From: Mycobacterium heckeshornense
GTDB lineage: Bacteria; Actinomycetota; Actinomycetes; Mycobacteriales; Mycobacteriaceae
DNA length: 64,000 bases
NCBI RefSeq assembly: GCF_016592155.1
Contig: NZ_AP024237.1
Coordinates: 992,001 to 1,056,000 of the forward strand
Direction of reading: 5' to 3'
The number at the start of each line of letters is the position of its first letter. The stretch's first letter is position 1. Of the stretch, positions 11,728 to 20,027 are shown piece after piece. Under the pieces are notes generated by a model that saw only the letters and a program-made list of their open reading frames with translations, did not search any database and had not been told where the DNA came from. The position numbers and the translations under genes were made by a program.

Positions 11728-13302
11728 TCAGTTGGACGCCAGCACCGCCATCGCGGCGTTGTGACCGCCGATGCCCGACACCGCGCCCCCACGCCGGGCC
11801 GCCGAGCCGCACACGATGATTCGCTCGTAGTCGGTGGCCACCCCCCACTGGCGCGCCGGCGTATCCAGCGATTCGTCGTCGTCGGCGAACGGCCAGGACA
11901 GGGCACCGTGAAAGATGTTGCCGCCGCTCATCGCCAGCGTTCGCTCCAGGTCTAGCGTGGTCTTCGTCTCGATGCAGGGCCGGCCGTGGGCGTCGATCAT
12001 CAGCACATCTTGAATCGGTTCGGCCAGAACAGAATTCAGCGAGGTGAGGACCGCTTCGGTGAGCTGATCGCGGGCCACGCCGGGGCTGCGGTCAGCACGC
12101 AATGTGTGCGGTGTATGCAGGCCGAACACCGTAAGGGTCGCCGCGCCGGAGTCGCGTAACGCGGCGGACAGCACGCTCGGATCGGTCAGTGAATGGCAAT
12201 ACACTTCGCAGGGCAAGGGCTCGGGCAATCCTCCGCTGGCCGCCCGCGAGTAGGCCGCGTCCAACTGGGTCCATGTTTCGTTGACGTGGAAGGTTCCGCC
12301 GAAGGCCTGCTCAGCTGTCACCCCGTCGTCGCGCAAGCGAGGCAGCCGCCGCACCACCATGTTCACCTTGACCTGGCAGCCCTCGGCCAGTGGCGGCCGG
12401 GGCTGGCCCAGCAGGTCGGCCAGCACCACCGGGGTGACGCCGGCCAGGATGACTCGGCCCCGGATGCGGCATTCTTCGCCGCCACAGCGGTACCACACCT
12501 CGCCTTCGGGGTCGACCGCGTAAACATCTGCACCAGTTACTATTTCGGCGCCGTGGCTGGTGGCCGCGGCGGCCAGGGCCGCCGTCACCGAACCCATGCC
12601 GCCGACCGGGACATCCCAGTGCCCGGTGCCTCCGCCGAGCAGGTGATACAGCAGGCAGATGTTTTGGCGCAGCGACGGGTCGTTGACGCCGGCGAAGGTG
12701 CCGATCAGCGCGTCGGTGGCGATCACGCCGCGGACGAGGTCGTTGCCCACCGCGGCGGCGATGGCGTGCCCGATGGGTTCTTCTGTGATCGCTCGCCATG
12801 CCGCGTCGGCCTCGGGCCTGTTGCCGTCAAGGACGTGCCGGTGCATCTGGGTACGGGTGCGCAGCGGCTCGAGCAACGTCGGCCACAGCCGCTCAGTCAC
12901 CAGTCGGCAGCGCCGGTAAAACGCTATGAACCCTGGCTCGTCATCGGCGGCTCCGATCGCGGCGAAGGTGTTCTGGGCTCCGACAAGCAGACCCCGGCGA
13001 CCGGCCGTAGCGGGGTCGGGGGTATACGACGCATACCGCCGCCGTGCCAACCGAACCGGCGCGCCCAAGTCGTCGACGACGCGCGGCGGTAACAAGCTGA
13101 CCAGATACGCATATTGCGACAGTTGTGTGTCGACGCCGTCGAAGACTTGGGCCGAGACCGCGGCCCCACCGACATGGTCGAGCCGCTCGAGCAGCCGCAC
13201 TCGCAAGCCGGCGCGGGCCAGATACGCGGCCGCTACCAACCCGTTGTGCCCGCCACCCACCACGATCGCATCGAAATCGCGCGTCGAGCTGGCCGAGGCC
13301 AT
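11728..13302 (-). CDS. FAD-dependent oxidoreductase, phytoene desaturase-like
   Basis: The product is 524 aa. The N-terminal dinucleotide-binding motif is DAIVVGGGHNGLVAAAYLAR, followed by LLERLDHVGGAA, the Rossmann pattern of the CrtI/phytoene dehydrogenase-like amine oxidase superfamily. The C-terminus has the FAD motif IIVCGSAARRGGAVSGIGGH. It corresponds to Rv0897c. The substrate is unknown; no carotenoid genes are near. A small DUF2630 gene lies immediately upstream on the same strand. Confidence 0.85.
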   Translation of the reverse strand: MASASSTRDFDAIVVGGGHNGLVAAAYLARAGLRVRLLERLDHVGGAAVSAQVFDGVDTQLSQYAYLVSLLPPRVVDDLGAPVRLARRRYASYTPDPATAGRRGLLVGAQNTFAAIGAADDEPGFIAFYRRCRLVTERLWPTLLEPLRTRTQMHRHVLDGNRPEADAAWRAITEEPIGHAIAAAVGNDLVRGVIATDALIGTFAGVNDPSLRQNICLLYHLLGGGTGHWDVPVGGMGSVTAALAAAATSHGAEIVTGADVYAVDPEGEVWYRCGGEECRIRGRVILAGVTPVVLADLLGQPRPPLAEGCQVKVNMVVRRLPRLRDDGVTAEQAFGGTFHVNETWTQLDAAYSRAASGGLPEPLPCEVYCHSLTDPSVLSAALRDSGAATLTVFGLHTPHTLRADRSPGVARDQLTEAVLTSLNSVLAEPIQDVLMIDAHGRPCIETKTTLDLERTLAMSGGNIFHGALSWPFADDDESLDTPARQWGVATDYERIIVCGSAARRGGAVSGIGGHNAAMAVLASN

Positions 13303-13305
13303 CGG

Positions 13306-13479
13306 CTAGCTGAGGTAGCCCTCGACCTGGTCCGGCGGGCGCACGCTGGCGTCTCGGGGGTCAGCACCGGTCTCGCGCAGCGCCCGACGCTGCCGATCGC
13401 GCAGCGCCTTCTCCTCGGCAACCAAGTCGCGGATTCGCGCCAGGGTGTCTTGGTCGGTGGGTTTTCTCTCCTCTGCCAC
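13306..13479 (-). CDS. DUF2630 small protein
   Basis: The product is 57 aa from a GTG start: VAEERKPTDQDTLARIRDLV and so on, ending QVEGYLS. It is highly charged and predicted helical with a Glu/Arg-rich middle. Sequence and position match the DUF2630 family (Rv0898c), although that protein is annotated as longer. The GTG abuts a GGAGAG; no better upstream start is visible in frame. It sits 3 nt upstream of the FAD oxidoreductase gene, so the two are likely co-transcribed. Function unknown. Confidence 0.65.
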   Translation of the reverse strand: MAEERKPTDQDTLARIRDLVAEEKALRDRQRRALRETGADPRDASVRPPDQVEGYLS

Positions 13480-14348
13480 CTCTCCAGTGTGCCTGAGGCA
13501 AGCGCGGTGCTGCGGAGTACCGGGCAGTGGTTCGGTGGCCTAGCTAGGCTTCCTATCGCTTGCGAACACCATTGGTATGGGAGGGCAGATGGCGGGTTCC
13601 GGCGAAGCACCCGCAAACACCCAATGGCGGCGAGCCGCGAAGTTCTATCGATGCCCCCTCGGCATTGCGTGGCTGATCGCCGTGGTGATTATTCCGCTGT
13701 TGCTGACAGTGATCGGCTACGGGCTGGCCGAGCGGTCGCGTTCGCAGGCCGCCGGTCCGGTCGCTAAGGTTCCGGGCGAAACCCATACCAGTGTTGCCAG
13801 ACCTGTGCCTAAACCCCCACGGGTACCGGTTATTTCGCTGGCACCGCTCTCAGTTGTCCGTAAGGGCAACGATATAACGCTGCGTGGGGAGTTCCCCGAT
13901 GACATGGCCAAGAGCGCACTACTGGAAGCGGTCAAGAGCTCGGTCGGTCCCGACGTCAACGTCGTCGACAAAATCACGATCAACCCCAACGTCAACGCGC
14001 TCGATTGCTCCGACGCCGGACCGGTTTTCAGCGCCGCCGCGTCGATCAGGGATTTCCAACTTACCGTCGACGGCGACACCATCACGTTGGCGGGGACCGC
14101 TGCCACGAACGACCAGGGCGACGCCGTCGAGCAGGCAGCTGAGGATGCCTGGCCGAATCTGAACATCGTGGACAAGATGGAAGTCAGCGGCCCGGTTGCG
14201 CCGACCGCTGCGTGTGCCGACTTGCAACAAGCCGTCAACCGCGTGCTGCCCACGCCAATCACCTTTCCTACCAACAGCTTTACACTCACACCTGACGACG
14301 AGCAAAAGCTGACTCAAGTCGCGGACAAGCTGAAAAGCTGCCCTGGCG

Positions 14349-14352
14349 CGCA
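14349..14352. repeat. Target site duplication, left copy (CGCA)
   Basis: CGCA flanks the left IS end and is repeated at 15637-15640. Keeping one copy restores the arfA frame. A 4-bp duplication fits the IS407 group of the IS3 family. Confidence 0.85.
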
Positions 14353-14392
14353 TGGCGAGTCCCCGATACTGAGTCCACCCGGTTCTAGAGTC
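14353..14392 (+). repeat. IS terminal inverted repeat, left
   Basis: Compared with the reverse complement of 15596-15636, about 30 of 41 aligned positions match with one gap. The conserved blocks are TGAGTCC and TAGAGTC. Confidence 0.85.
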
Positions 14393-14411
14393 GGGTTTTG
14401 TTGTTCTGGAT

Positions 14412-15285
14412 TCAGTTGATTTCGCAGGCCACAGGGGTGTGGGTGTGGCTGCATCGGGCAGCGTACTCGGCCGGGGTGAGGTAGCCCAGCGCGGAGTGAC
14501 GATGCCGGTGATTATGTTCGTGCTTGAAGTCACCGATGACTACTCGGGCCTCCAGCAGGTTGGTCCAGTGGTTGCGGTTGAGGCACTCCTTCCTGAGCCT
14601 GCTGTTGAACGATTCGATGTAGGCGTTGTCCCACGGCGCTCCGGGTGGAATGTAGGACAATCCGACTGTGCCGTCACAAAACTGTTGCAACGCTTGCGAA
14701 ATCATCTCCGGGCCGTTGTCCATGCGCAGCACCAGCGGCGGTCCACCGGCGGAGGCGAACACCCGCTCGAGTTCATCGACGAGACGCTCGCCGGTAATCG
14801 AGCGCTCCACGATGTTCAGCAGCGATTCGCGAGTGTGCTCGTCGACCATCGACGCGATCTTGACAGCCTTGCCGTCGATGGTGGAGTCGAACTGAAAATC
14901 GATCGCCCACACCACCTTGGGTGCGTCCGCGACGACCTGCGGCGCCGACGACACCCCGCGCGCTTACGCGGCGAATACGCCCGCCGCTGCAGTCCTTCCT
15001 CACGCCACAGCCGGTGGACCTTCTTTTGTTGACCTCACGGCCCTCATCGTGGCGCAACGCCGCCCAGGCGCGCCGAAACCCATGGCAGGGATGTTTGGTG
15101 GCATACGCGCGCAGCCAGACCCGCAGATCGGCATCCGGGTCGGCCGGGGTCGCCGCGACCGGAGTGCGCCGGTAGGTAGAACGAGCCAGCCCAACCGCCT
15201 TGCACGCCAACCGCTCCGACATGCTCAACACCTCTTTGAGCATGTCCACGGCGCGACGCTTGGCGGCCGGGCTCAGAATTTTCCC
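14412..15285 (-). pseudogene. IS3-family transposase OrfB (integrase core), two frameshifts
   Basis: The N-terminal part reads SPAAKRRAVDMLKEVLSMSE and an HTH-like segment in the -1 frame relative to orfA, consistent with programmed frameshifting near GGGAAAA. The frame breaks at a run of four A (15024-15027 on the plus strand, TTTT) and again at a run of four G (plus strand CCCC, 14954-14957). The third segment has the DDE core: WAIDFQFD, LRMDNGPEMISQAL and NAYIESFNSRLRKECL. One extra base in each run would restore a single ORF. Either the copy is inactive or these are homopolymer sequencing errors. Confidence 0.8.
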
Positions 15286-15563
15286 TTCGCAACCTCCCGC
15301 AACGCATCCTTCTCCAACTCCGCCTCGGCCAAAAGCCGCTTCAACCGCGCGTTCTGCTCCCGCAACTCCTTGAGCTGCCTGGCGGCATCGATATCCATCC
15401 CGCCATAGGTGCGGCGCCAGTTGTACAGCGTCGCCGCCGACACCTCCAGCTCGGCGGCGATCTCCTCACCGGTCTTGCCCGCCGCGGCCAGCTCGTCCGC
15501 GCGGCGCAGCTTGCGCACGATGTCCTCCGCGGAATGCCGCTTCCGACCACCCATGTGTTTCAT
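15273..15563 (-). CDS. IS3-family transposase OrfA
   Basis: The product is 96 aa from the chosen ATG at 15563. It has the helix-turn-helix of IS3 OrfA (HSAEDIVRKLRRADELAAAG to VSAATLYNWRRTYGG), then a leucine-zipper-like helix (LKELREQNARLKRLLAEAEL) ending DALREVAKGKF. It binds the IS ends. A -1 frameshift before its stop would create the OrfAB transposase. Confidence 0.88.
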   Translation of the reverse strand: MKHMGGRKRHSAEDIVRKLRRADELAAAGKTGEEIAAELEVSAATLYNWRRTYGGMDIDAARQLKELREQNARLKRLLAEAELEKDALREVAKGKF

Positions 15564-15595
15564 CATCCCTTCCAGCCCCATCCACGGGGCCACAG

Positions 15596-15636
15596 GACTC
15601 TAAAACAAGGCGGACTCATTCACCGGGAACACCCCA
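15596..15636 (-). repeat. IS terminal inverted repeat, right
   Basis: This is the partner of the left repeat. It ends ...ACACCCCA at 15636, followed by the CGCA target duplication. Confidence 0.85.
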
Positions 15637-15640
15637 CGCA
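15637..15640. repeat. Target site duplication, right copy (CGCA)
   Basis: Identical to 14349-14352. Confidence 0.85.
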
Positions 15641-15872
15641 CATCACCGTCAACGGCTACAGCGACAACACCGGCGACGACGCTGTCAATGTTTCGCTCAG
15701 CGACAACAGGGCGAATTCGGTCGCCGACTTCCTGATCGCCAAAGGTGTGACAGGCGACCGCATTACGGCCAAGGGAATGGGCGCGGCCAACCCGGTCGCC
15801 GGCAACGACACTCCGGAGGGGCGTGCCCGGAATCGCCGCGTCGAAATCGTGGTCAGCTAAGGAGAATCCGAG

Positions 15873-16025
15873 ATGGATTTCGTGATCCAATGGATGTGGT
15901 ATCTGCTGGCTTTCGTGGCGGGATCGGCGGTTGCGTGGGTGATCACGGTCATCGCGATCAGGCGCACCAGCGAAGAACAAGCCATCGCGGACATGCCGGG
16001 CTCACGTGAGACAGGTGCACGGTGA
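15873..16025 (+). CDS. arfB: ArfB small membrane protein
   Basis: The product is 50 aa, MDFVIQWMWYLLAF to the end SRETGAR. One transmembrane segment spans about residues 5-30 and a short charged cytosolic tail follows. The position 12 nt after the arfA stop, the length and the start match Rv0900. Its TGA overlaps the ATG of arfC. In M. tuberculosis it is needed together with ArfA and ArfC for acid-induced ammonia secretion. Because the IS disrupts arfA upstream, expression here may be polar. Confidence 0.85.
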   Translation: MDFVIQWMWYLLAFVAGSAVAWVITVIAIRRTSEEQAIADMPGSRETGAR

Positions 16026-16180
16026 TGGACGACGTGAACTGGTGGCTGCTGGCGCTGGCGTTCGTCTTGGGTGTGGTGCTGACGTTCGCGATGACGGTTC
16101 GGCGCGTCAGACGCGAAATACCGGTGGGCGGTGCTGCCGGCGGGGAGGAGACACAACCGCCACAGGACAAGGAGACGTAG
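16025..16180 (+). CDS. arfC: ArfC membrane protein, short form
   Basis: The product is 51 aa, starting MDDVNWWLLALAFVLGVVLT, with one transmembrane helix and a basic stretch RRVRREI followed by a short acidic tail. The ATG overlaps the arfB stop; GTG 16022 in the same frame is possible. The M. tuberculosis Rv0901 protein has a much longer Pro/Ala-rich tail, which is absent here. Confidence 0.8.
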   Translation: MDDVNWWLLALAFVLGVVLTFAMTVRRVRREIPVGGAAGGEETQPPQDKET

Positions 16181-16281
16181 GCCGTAGGGCCCGGCCGTTA
16201 CGTCGCCGACTGTGCAGGTTGTGGTCGGAAACTTCGGCGAATTGCGTGGAAAAGCTGCACACTCGGCGCGGAAGCCCGGGC

Positions 16282-17622
16282 TTAGCTGGGTGGGGGCAGG
16301 CGTAGCAGCAGCCGCGCCCCGCCCAGCGGGCTGTTTTCCAACGATGCTGTGCCGCCGTGTAATTGGGCCTGCTGGGCCACCAGCGCCAGCCCCAGTCCCG
16401 ACCCCGAATGCGAGGCCGTCGACCCGCGAGAAAACCGCTCGAACACCACTTGGCGCTCTTCCTCGGGCACTCCCGTGCCGTTGTCGTCGATCGCGATTTC
16501 CACGCCTTCTCGCGAGCTGACCGCCGACAGCTGAACCCGGGTGGCGCCGCCGTGTTTGACCGCGTTGGCGATCGCGTTGTCGACGGCCAACCGCAACCCG
16601 GCTGGCAGTCCCACGATGATGCAGGTCGGCGAGGGTACCAGCGAAACGTCGAGATTCGGGTAGACCCGCATGGCATCGTGCGCGGCACGGTCGAGCAACT
16701 CGGTGATGTCGACCGGCACATGGTCTTCCCGGGTGGACAACTCGCCCTGCGCCAGCCGTTCGAGCGCGCTCAGCGTGGCCTCGATGCGTGACTGGGTGCG
16801 GATCACGTCGTTGAGGACTTCTTTGCGTTGGTCGTCGGGCAGGTCCAGGGTGGCCAGCACCTCGAGGTTGGTCCGCATTGCCGTCAGCGGAGTGCGCAGC
16901 TCGTGCGCCGACACCGACGCGAAGTCGCGGGCCGAGGCGAGCGCCTCCTTCGTGCGGTTCTGCTCGTCCCAGATGCGCTGCAGCATCCCCCGCATTGCCT
17001 CGGCGATTTCGACGGCCTCAGTGGCGCCGCGCACCTGAACCTGCGGCGCCTCGTCGCCGGCATCGATGGAACGGGTCTGCTGGGCCAGCCGTTTGAACGG
17101 TCGCACCGCGAATGTCGCCAGCAGCCAAGCGAATATCGCCGACGCGGCGATGGCGAACGCACAGACGAGCACCACCCGGCGGTGCTGGGCATTGGTGTCG
17201 GCGATGGTTTCGTCGTAGGTGGCTCCGACTTCCACCGACATCGGTTGCGGTGCGGGGATGTCCACCGTCCGCACCCGATAGCGTTTTCCGTTGATGTAGG
17301 TGTCGGCGTAGTCCTGGTCGAGCTTGGGCAGCGTGATGCTCGAGTTCGACGTGACCGTGTCACCGCGGCGGACCGTGATGATGGCGTCGGCGTCGCTGGG
17401 TGAGCGCGGGATCTGATCGAGGCCACGTGGCAGGAACGGAATCGCGAAACCAGCCGCTTCGTCGAGGCGGCGGTCCAGCCAGTACTGACGGTCCTTGGTA
17501 ATCCCGAACCAGACGATGGTGCCGACGATCAGCACGGGGATGGCCGCGCCGATGGCCGTCGCGACCACGACCCGTGCGCGCAGCGAGGGCGTACGGGTCA
17601 GGATTCGGGATAGTAAGTTCAT
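16282..17622 (-). CDS. prrB: Two-component sensor histidine kinase PrrB
   Basis: The product is 446 aa. Two transmembrane segments (about residues 18-42 and 148-172) flank a periplasmic sensor region of roughly 105 residues. A HAMP domain follows, then the phosphoacceptor H240 in SVSAHELRTPLTAMRTN. The ATPase domain has N-box NAIANAVKHGG, DDNGTGVPEE and GSGLGLALVAQQ. It corresponds to Rv0902c and pairs with prrA, which lies 21 bp upstream on the same strand. PrrBA is implicated in early intracellular growth in M. tuberculosis. Confidence 0.95.
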   Translation of the reverse strand: MNLLSRILTRTPSLRARVVVATAIGAAIPVLIVGTIVWFGITKDRQYWLDRRLDEAAGFAIPFLPRGLDQIPRSPSDADAIITVRRGDTVTSNSSITLPKLDQDYADTYINGKRYRVRTVDIPAPQPMSVEVGATYDETIADTNAQHRRVVLVCAFAIAASAIFAWLLATFAVRPFKRLAQQTRSIDAGDEAPQVQVRGATEAVEIAEAMRGMLQRIWDEQNRTKEALASARDFASVSAHELRTPLTAMRTNLEVLATLDLPDDQRKEVLNDVIRTQSRIEATLSALERLAQGELSTREDHVPVDITELLDRAAHDAMRVYPNLDVSLVPSPTCIIVGLPAGLRLAVDNAIANAVKHGGATRVQLSAVSSREGVEIAIDDNGTGVPEEERQVVFERFSRGSTASHSGSGLGLALVAQQAQLHGGTASLENSPLGGARLLLRLPPPS

Positions 17623-17643
17623 GGCTGCATGGGTCTTTTCCCG

Positions 17644-18345
17644 TCACTGCATGCGCAGCACGAATCCGACCCCACGAACAGTATGCAGCAGCCGGGGTGC
17701 ACCGCCCGCTTCCAGCTTGCGCCGCAGGTAGCCGATGAACACGTCGACGACGTTGGTGTCGGCGGCGAAATCGTAGCCCCACACCAGTTCCAGCAGCTGG
17801 GCGCGCGACAGCACCGCGGTCTTGTGCTCGGCCAGCACCGCGAGCAGGTCGAACTCCCGCTTGGTGAGGTCCACGTCGATCCCGTTGACCCGCGCGCGCC
17901 GGCCCGGGATGTCGACCTCCAGCGGGCCCACCGTGATGGTTTCCGACGACGACGTCGCGGTGGAGCCGCGCCGGCGCAACAGTGCACGCACCCGCGCGAC
18001 GAGTTCGGCCAGCACAAACGGCTTGACCAGGTAGTCGTCGGCGCCGGCTTCCAGCCCGGCCACCCGGTCGTCGACCGAGCTGCGCGCGCTCAGCACGCAC
18101 ACCGGCACGTCGTTGTCCATGGCGCGCAGCGCGGTGACCACGCTGACCCCGTCCAGCACGGGCATGTTGATATCCAGCACGATCGCATCGGGTCGGGTTT
18201 CGGTGGCACTGCGCAACGCCTCGGCGCCGTCGGCCGCGGTCGACACCTCGAATCCGGAGAGCCGCAGTCCGCGTTCCAGCGAAGCCAGCACGTCAGAGTC
18301 GTCGTCGACAACCAGCACGCGGGGTGAGGTCACACCAGTGTCCAT
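17644..18345 (-). CDS. prrA: Two-component response regulator PrrA
   Basis: The product is 233 aa in the OmpR class. The receiver domain has acidic residues VVDDD near position 15, the phosphoacceptor D58 in [13 protein letters not shown] and the conserved K in DDYLVKPF. The C-terminal winged helix includes [16 protein letters not shown] and [13 protein letters not shown]. It corresponds to Rv0903c, with the same D58. It is upstream of prrB in one transcription unit. Confidence 0.96.
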   Translation of the reverse strand: MDTGVTSPRVLVVDDDSDVLASLERGLRLSGFEVSTAADGAEALRSATETRPDAIVLDINMPVLDGVSVVTALRAMDNDVPVCVLSARSSVDDRVAGLEAGADDYLVKPFVLAELVARVRALLRRRGSTATSSSETITVGPLEVDIPGRRARVNGIDVDLTKREFDLLAVLAEHKTAVLSRAQLLELVWGYDFAADTNVVDVFIGYLRRKLEAGGAPRLLHTVRGVGFVLRMQ

Positions 18346-18408
18346 GCCGCCTATCTTGCCTGAAGGAGCCGCCCGCCGGTGGGACGCCGAGCTGTGCGCC
18401 GCCGACGG

Positions 18409-19893
18409 TCAGCGCAACCCGATCCGGCGGTAGCGTTGCAGCCGGGTCCTCATGCGCTCGGCGTCGGGCACAGCGCGCAGCGCATGCACTTCGGCGGCGA
18501 TGGCGCCGGCAAGCCGTTTGGAGAATTCGATCGGCTCGTCGGCGGCATCGGGGTGCTCGACGACGATCCGATCGACGATGCCCGACGCGAGCAGGTCGGC
18601 CGACCGGATCCCTTGTGCCGCAGCCAGTTCCGCGGCGTGTGCGGTATCGCGGAAGACGATCGCGCTGGCACCCTCCGGCGGCAGCGGCGCCAGCCAGCCG
18701 TGCAGTGCGGCCAGCACCCGGTCGGCGGGCACCATCGCCAGTGCCGGCCCGCCGCTGCCCTGGCCCAGCAGCACCGACACCGTCGGTGTGTCCAGCGTGA
18801 CGAGGTCGGCCAGGCAGCGGGCAATCTCGCCGGCCAACCCACCCTGCTCGGCTTCGGCCGACAACGCGGGGCCCGCGGTGTCGATGACCAGCACCAACGG
18901 CAAACGCAGTTCGGCGGCCAACGCCATGCCGCGGCGGGCTTCACGCAATGCGGCCGGACCGACGATGCCCCCGACGATGCGCTGCTGGCCGAGCACGACG
19001 GCGGGTTGGCCGGCGAACCGGGCAAGCGCGAGGAGGGTAGTCGCCGCCTCGCCCTGATCTGCGCCGAATTGCAGCCCGGACAACAGCACCTGCTCGGTGC
19101 AGCCGTGCCGCAGCAGATGCCGCACTCCCGGGCGGTCCGGTCGCCGCGACGCCACCACCGAATCCCAGGCCGGGACATCGGGTATCGGCTCGGCGGGCGG
19201 CGACGGCGGTGGTGGCTCGGGAGCGTCGGCGAGCACCTTCAACGCGCGATCCAGCGTGTCGCGCAGCTCTTCGAGCGGCACGACACCGTCGATCACCCCG
19301 TGCCGCTGCAGGTTCTCCGCGACCTGAATGCCGGCGGGAAACGGTTCGCCGTAGAGCTGCTCGTACACCCGCGGGCCCAAAAACCCGATCAGCGCGCCGG
19401 GCTCGGCGATGGTGATGTGCCCCAGCGAACCCCACGACGCGAACACACCGCCGGTGGTCGGGTGGCGCAAATACACCAGGTAGGGCAGGTGGGCCCGCTT
19501 GTGCAGGGTGACGGCGGCGGCGATCTTGACCATTTGCAGGAACGCGACGGTGCCCTCCTGCATGCGGGTACCGCCGGAACTGGGCGACGCCAGCAGCGGC
19601 AGCCGTTCTGCGGTTGCCCGCTGCATCGCCGCGGTGATTCGCTCTGCCGCTGCCACGCCGATCGAGCCGCCGAGGAAGCCGAATTCGCACACCACCACCG
19701 CGACCCGGCGCCCGAAAACCCGTCCCTCCCCGGTCAGCACCGCTTCGTCCACACCGGTGGCAGCCCGGGCGGCGGCCAGCTCCCGGGCATAGGACTCTGA
19801 GGCCGGCACCGCGGGTGGCGTGGTGTCCCAGCTGACGAACGAGCCGTCGTCAAGCACCGCCTCGCGCAGCTCGTCGATTCCCGTGCGGCGCAC
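18409..19893 (-). CDS. accD3: Acetyl/propionyl-CoA carboxylase beta subunit AccD3
   Basis: The product is 494 aa and contains both crotonase-fold halves of a carboxyltransferase. The N-half has FGRRVAVVVCEFGFLGGSIG and LASPSSGGTRMQEG. The C-half has PLVLVIDTAGPALSAEAEQG and LLGQGSGGPALAMVPADRVL. It transfers CO2 from carboxybiotin to an acyl-CoA. It corresponds to Rv0904c; no alpha subunit is nearby. The start is the ATG at 19893. Confidence 0.9.
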   Translation of the reverse strand: MRRTGIDELREAVLDDGSFVSWDTTPPAVPASESYARELAAARAATGVDEAVLTGEGRVFGRRVAVVVCEFGFLGGSIGVAAAERITAAMQRATAERLPLLASPSSGGTRMQEGTVAFLQMVKIAAAVTLHKRAHLPYLVYLRHPTTGGVFASWGSLGHITIAEPGALIGFLGPRVYEQLYGEPFPAGIQVAENLQRHGVIDGVVPLEELRDTLDRALKVLADAPEPPPPSPPAEPIPDVPAWDSVVASRRPDRPGVRHLLRHGCTEQVLLSGLQFGADQGEAATTLLALARFAGQPAVVLGQQRIVGGIVGPAALREARRGMALAAELRLPLVLVIDTAGPALSAEAEQGGLAGEIARCLADLVTLDTPTVSVLLGQGSGGPALAMVPADRVLAALHGWLAPLPPEGASAIVFRDTAHAAELAAAQGIRSADLLASGIVDRIVVEHPDAADEPIEFSKRLAGAIAAEVHALRAVPDAERMRTRLQRYRRIGLR

Positions 19894-19967
19894 CGTTTGA
19901 GGGTAGCCAGTGGGATTTGGTGTGCGACACCACGGCTACTTGGCGAGAGCGGGCCCGGCGACCATAA

Positions 19968-19994
19968 TTAGCACTCGACGAATGAGAGTGCTAA
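19968..19994. promoter_or_regulatory. CIRCE element (HrcA operator)
   Basis: TTAGCACTC, then 9 nt, then GAGTGCTAA: both arms match the CIRCE consensus exactly, with the canonical spacer. It ends 33 bp before the glycosyltransferase start, inside the likely promoter or 5' leader. HrcA represses groES/groEL through CIRCE in many bacteria including mycobacteria (established). Its use for carbohydrate genes is an inference. Confidence 0.9.
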
Positions 19995-20027
19995 CGCGTG
20001 TGGCGGAGGTCGAAGGGAGGGAAATCG

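Larger units (their letters stand above)
14353..15636 (-). mobile_element. IS3-family (IS407-group-like) insertion sequence in arfA
   Basis: The element is 1284 bp, with ends TGGCGAGTCCCCG and (reverse complement) TGGGGTGTTCCCG, imperfect terminal inverted repeats of about 40 bp, and a 4-bp target duplication. It carries orfA (HTH) and orfB (DDE integrase core) on the minus strand, opposite to arfA. orfB contains two single-base frame breaks. The group assignment comes from the duplication length and two-ORF layout; it needs a comparison with ISfinder. Confidence 0.92.
13589..15860 (+). pseudogene. arfA: arfA/ompA, OmpA-family peptidoglycan-binding protein, interrupted by an IS element
   Basis: The start at 13589 (MAGSGEAP) has GGGAGG just upstream. 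A transmembrane helix (about residues 28-48) is followed by two BON-like repeats and a C-terminal OmpA domain. The frame is cut after KLKSCPGA at 14352 and resumes at 15637-15860 with ITVNGYSDNTG and RARNRRVEIVVS. Deleting the IS and one CGCA copy gives an unbroken SCPGAHITVNGYSDNTG, collinear with M. tuberculosis Rv0899. That protein works with ArfB and ArfC in ammonia release and acid adaptation. As it stands the product lacks the OmpA C-terminal domain. Confidence 0.93.

Noticed and set aside
14370..15618. IS element with ends at the inner TGAGTCC blocks
   Set aside because: These ends give no target duplication and leave an odd 15-codon insert in arfA. Extending to 14353 and 15636 gives longer matching repeats, a CGCA duplication and perfect restoration of arfA.
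18379..19800. 473-codon plus-strand open frame over accD3
   Set aside because: Antisense shadow of a high-GC gene: rich in Arg, His and Gln with no family motifs.
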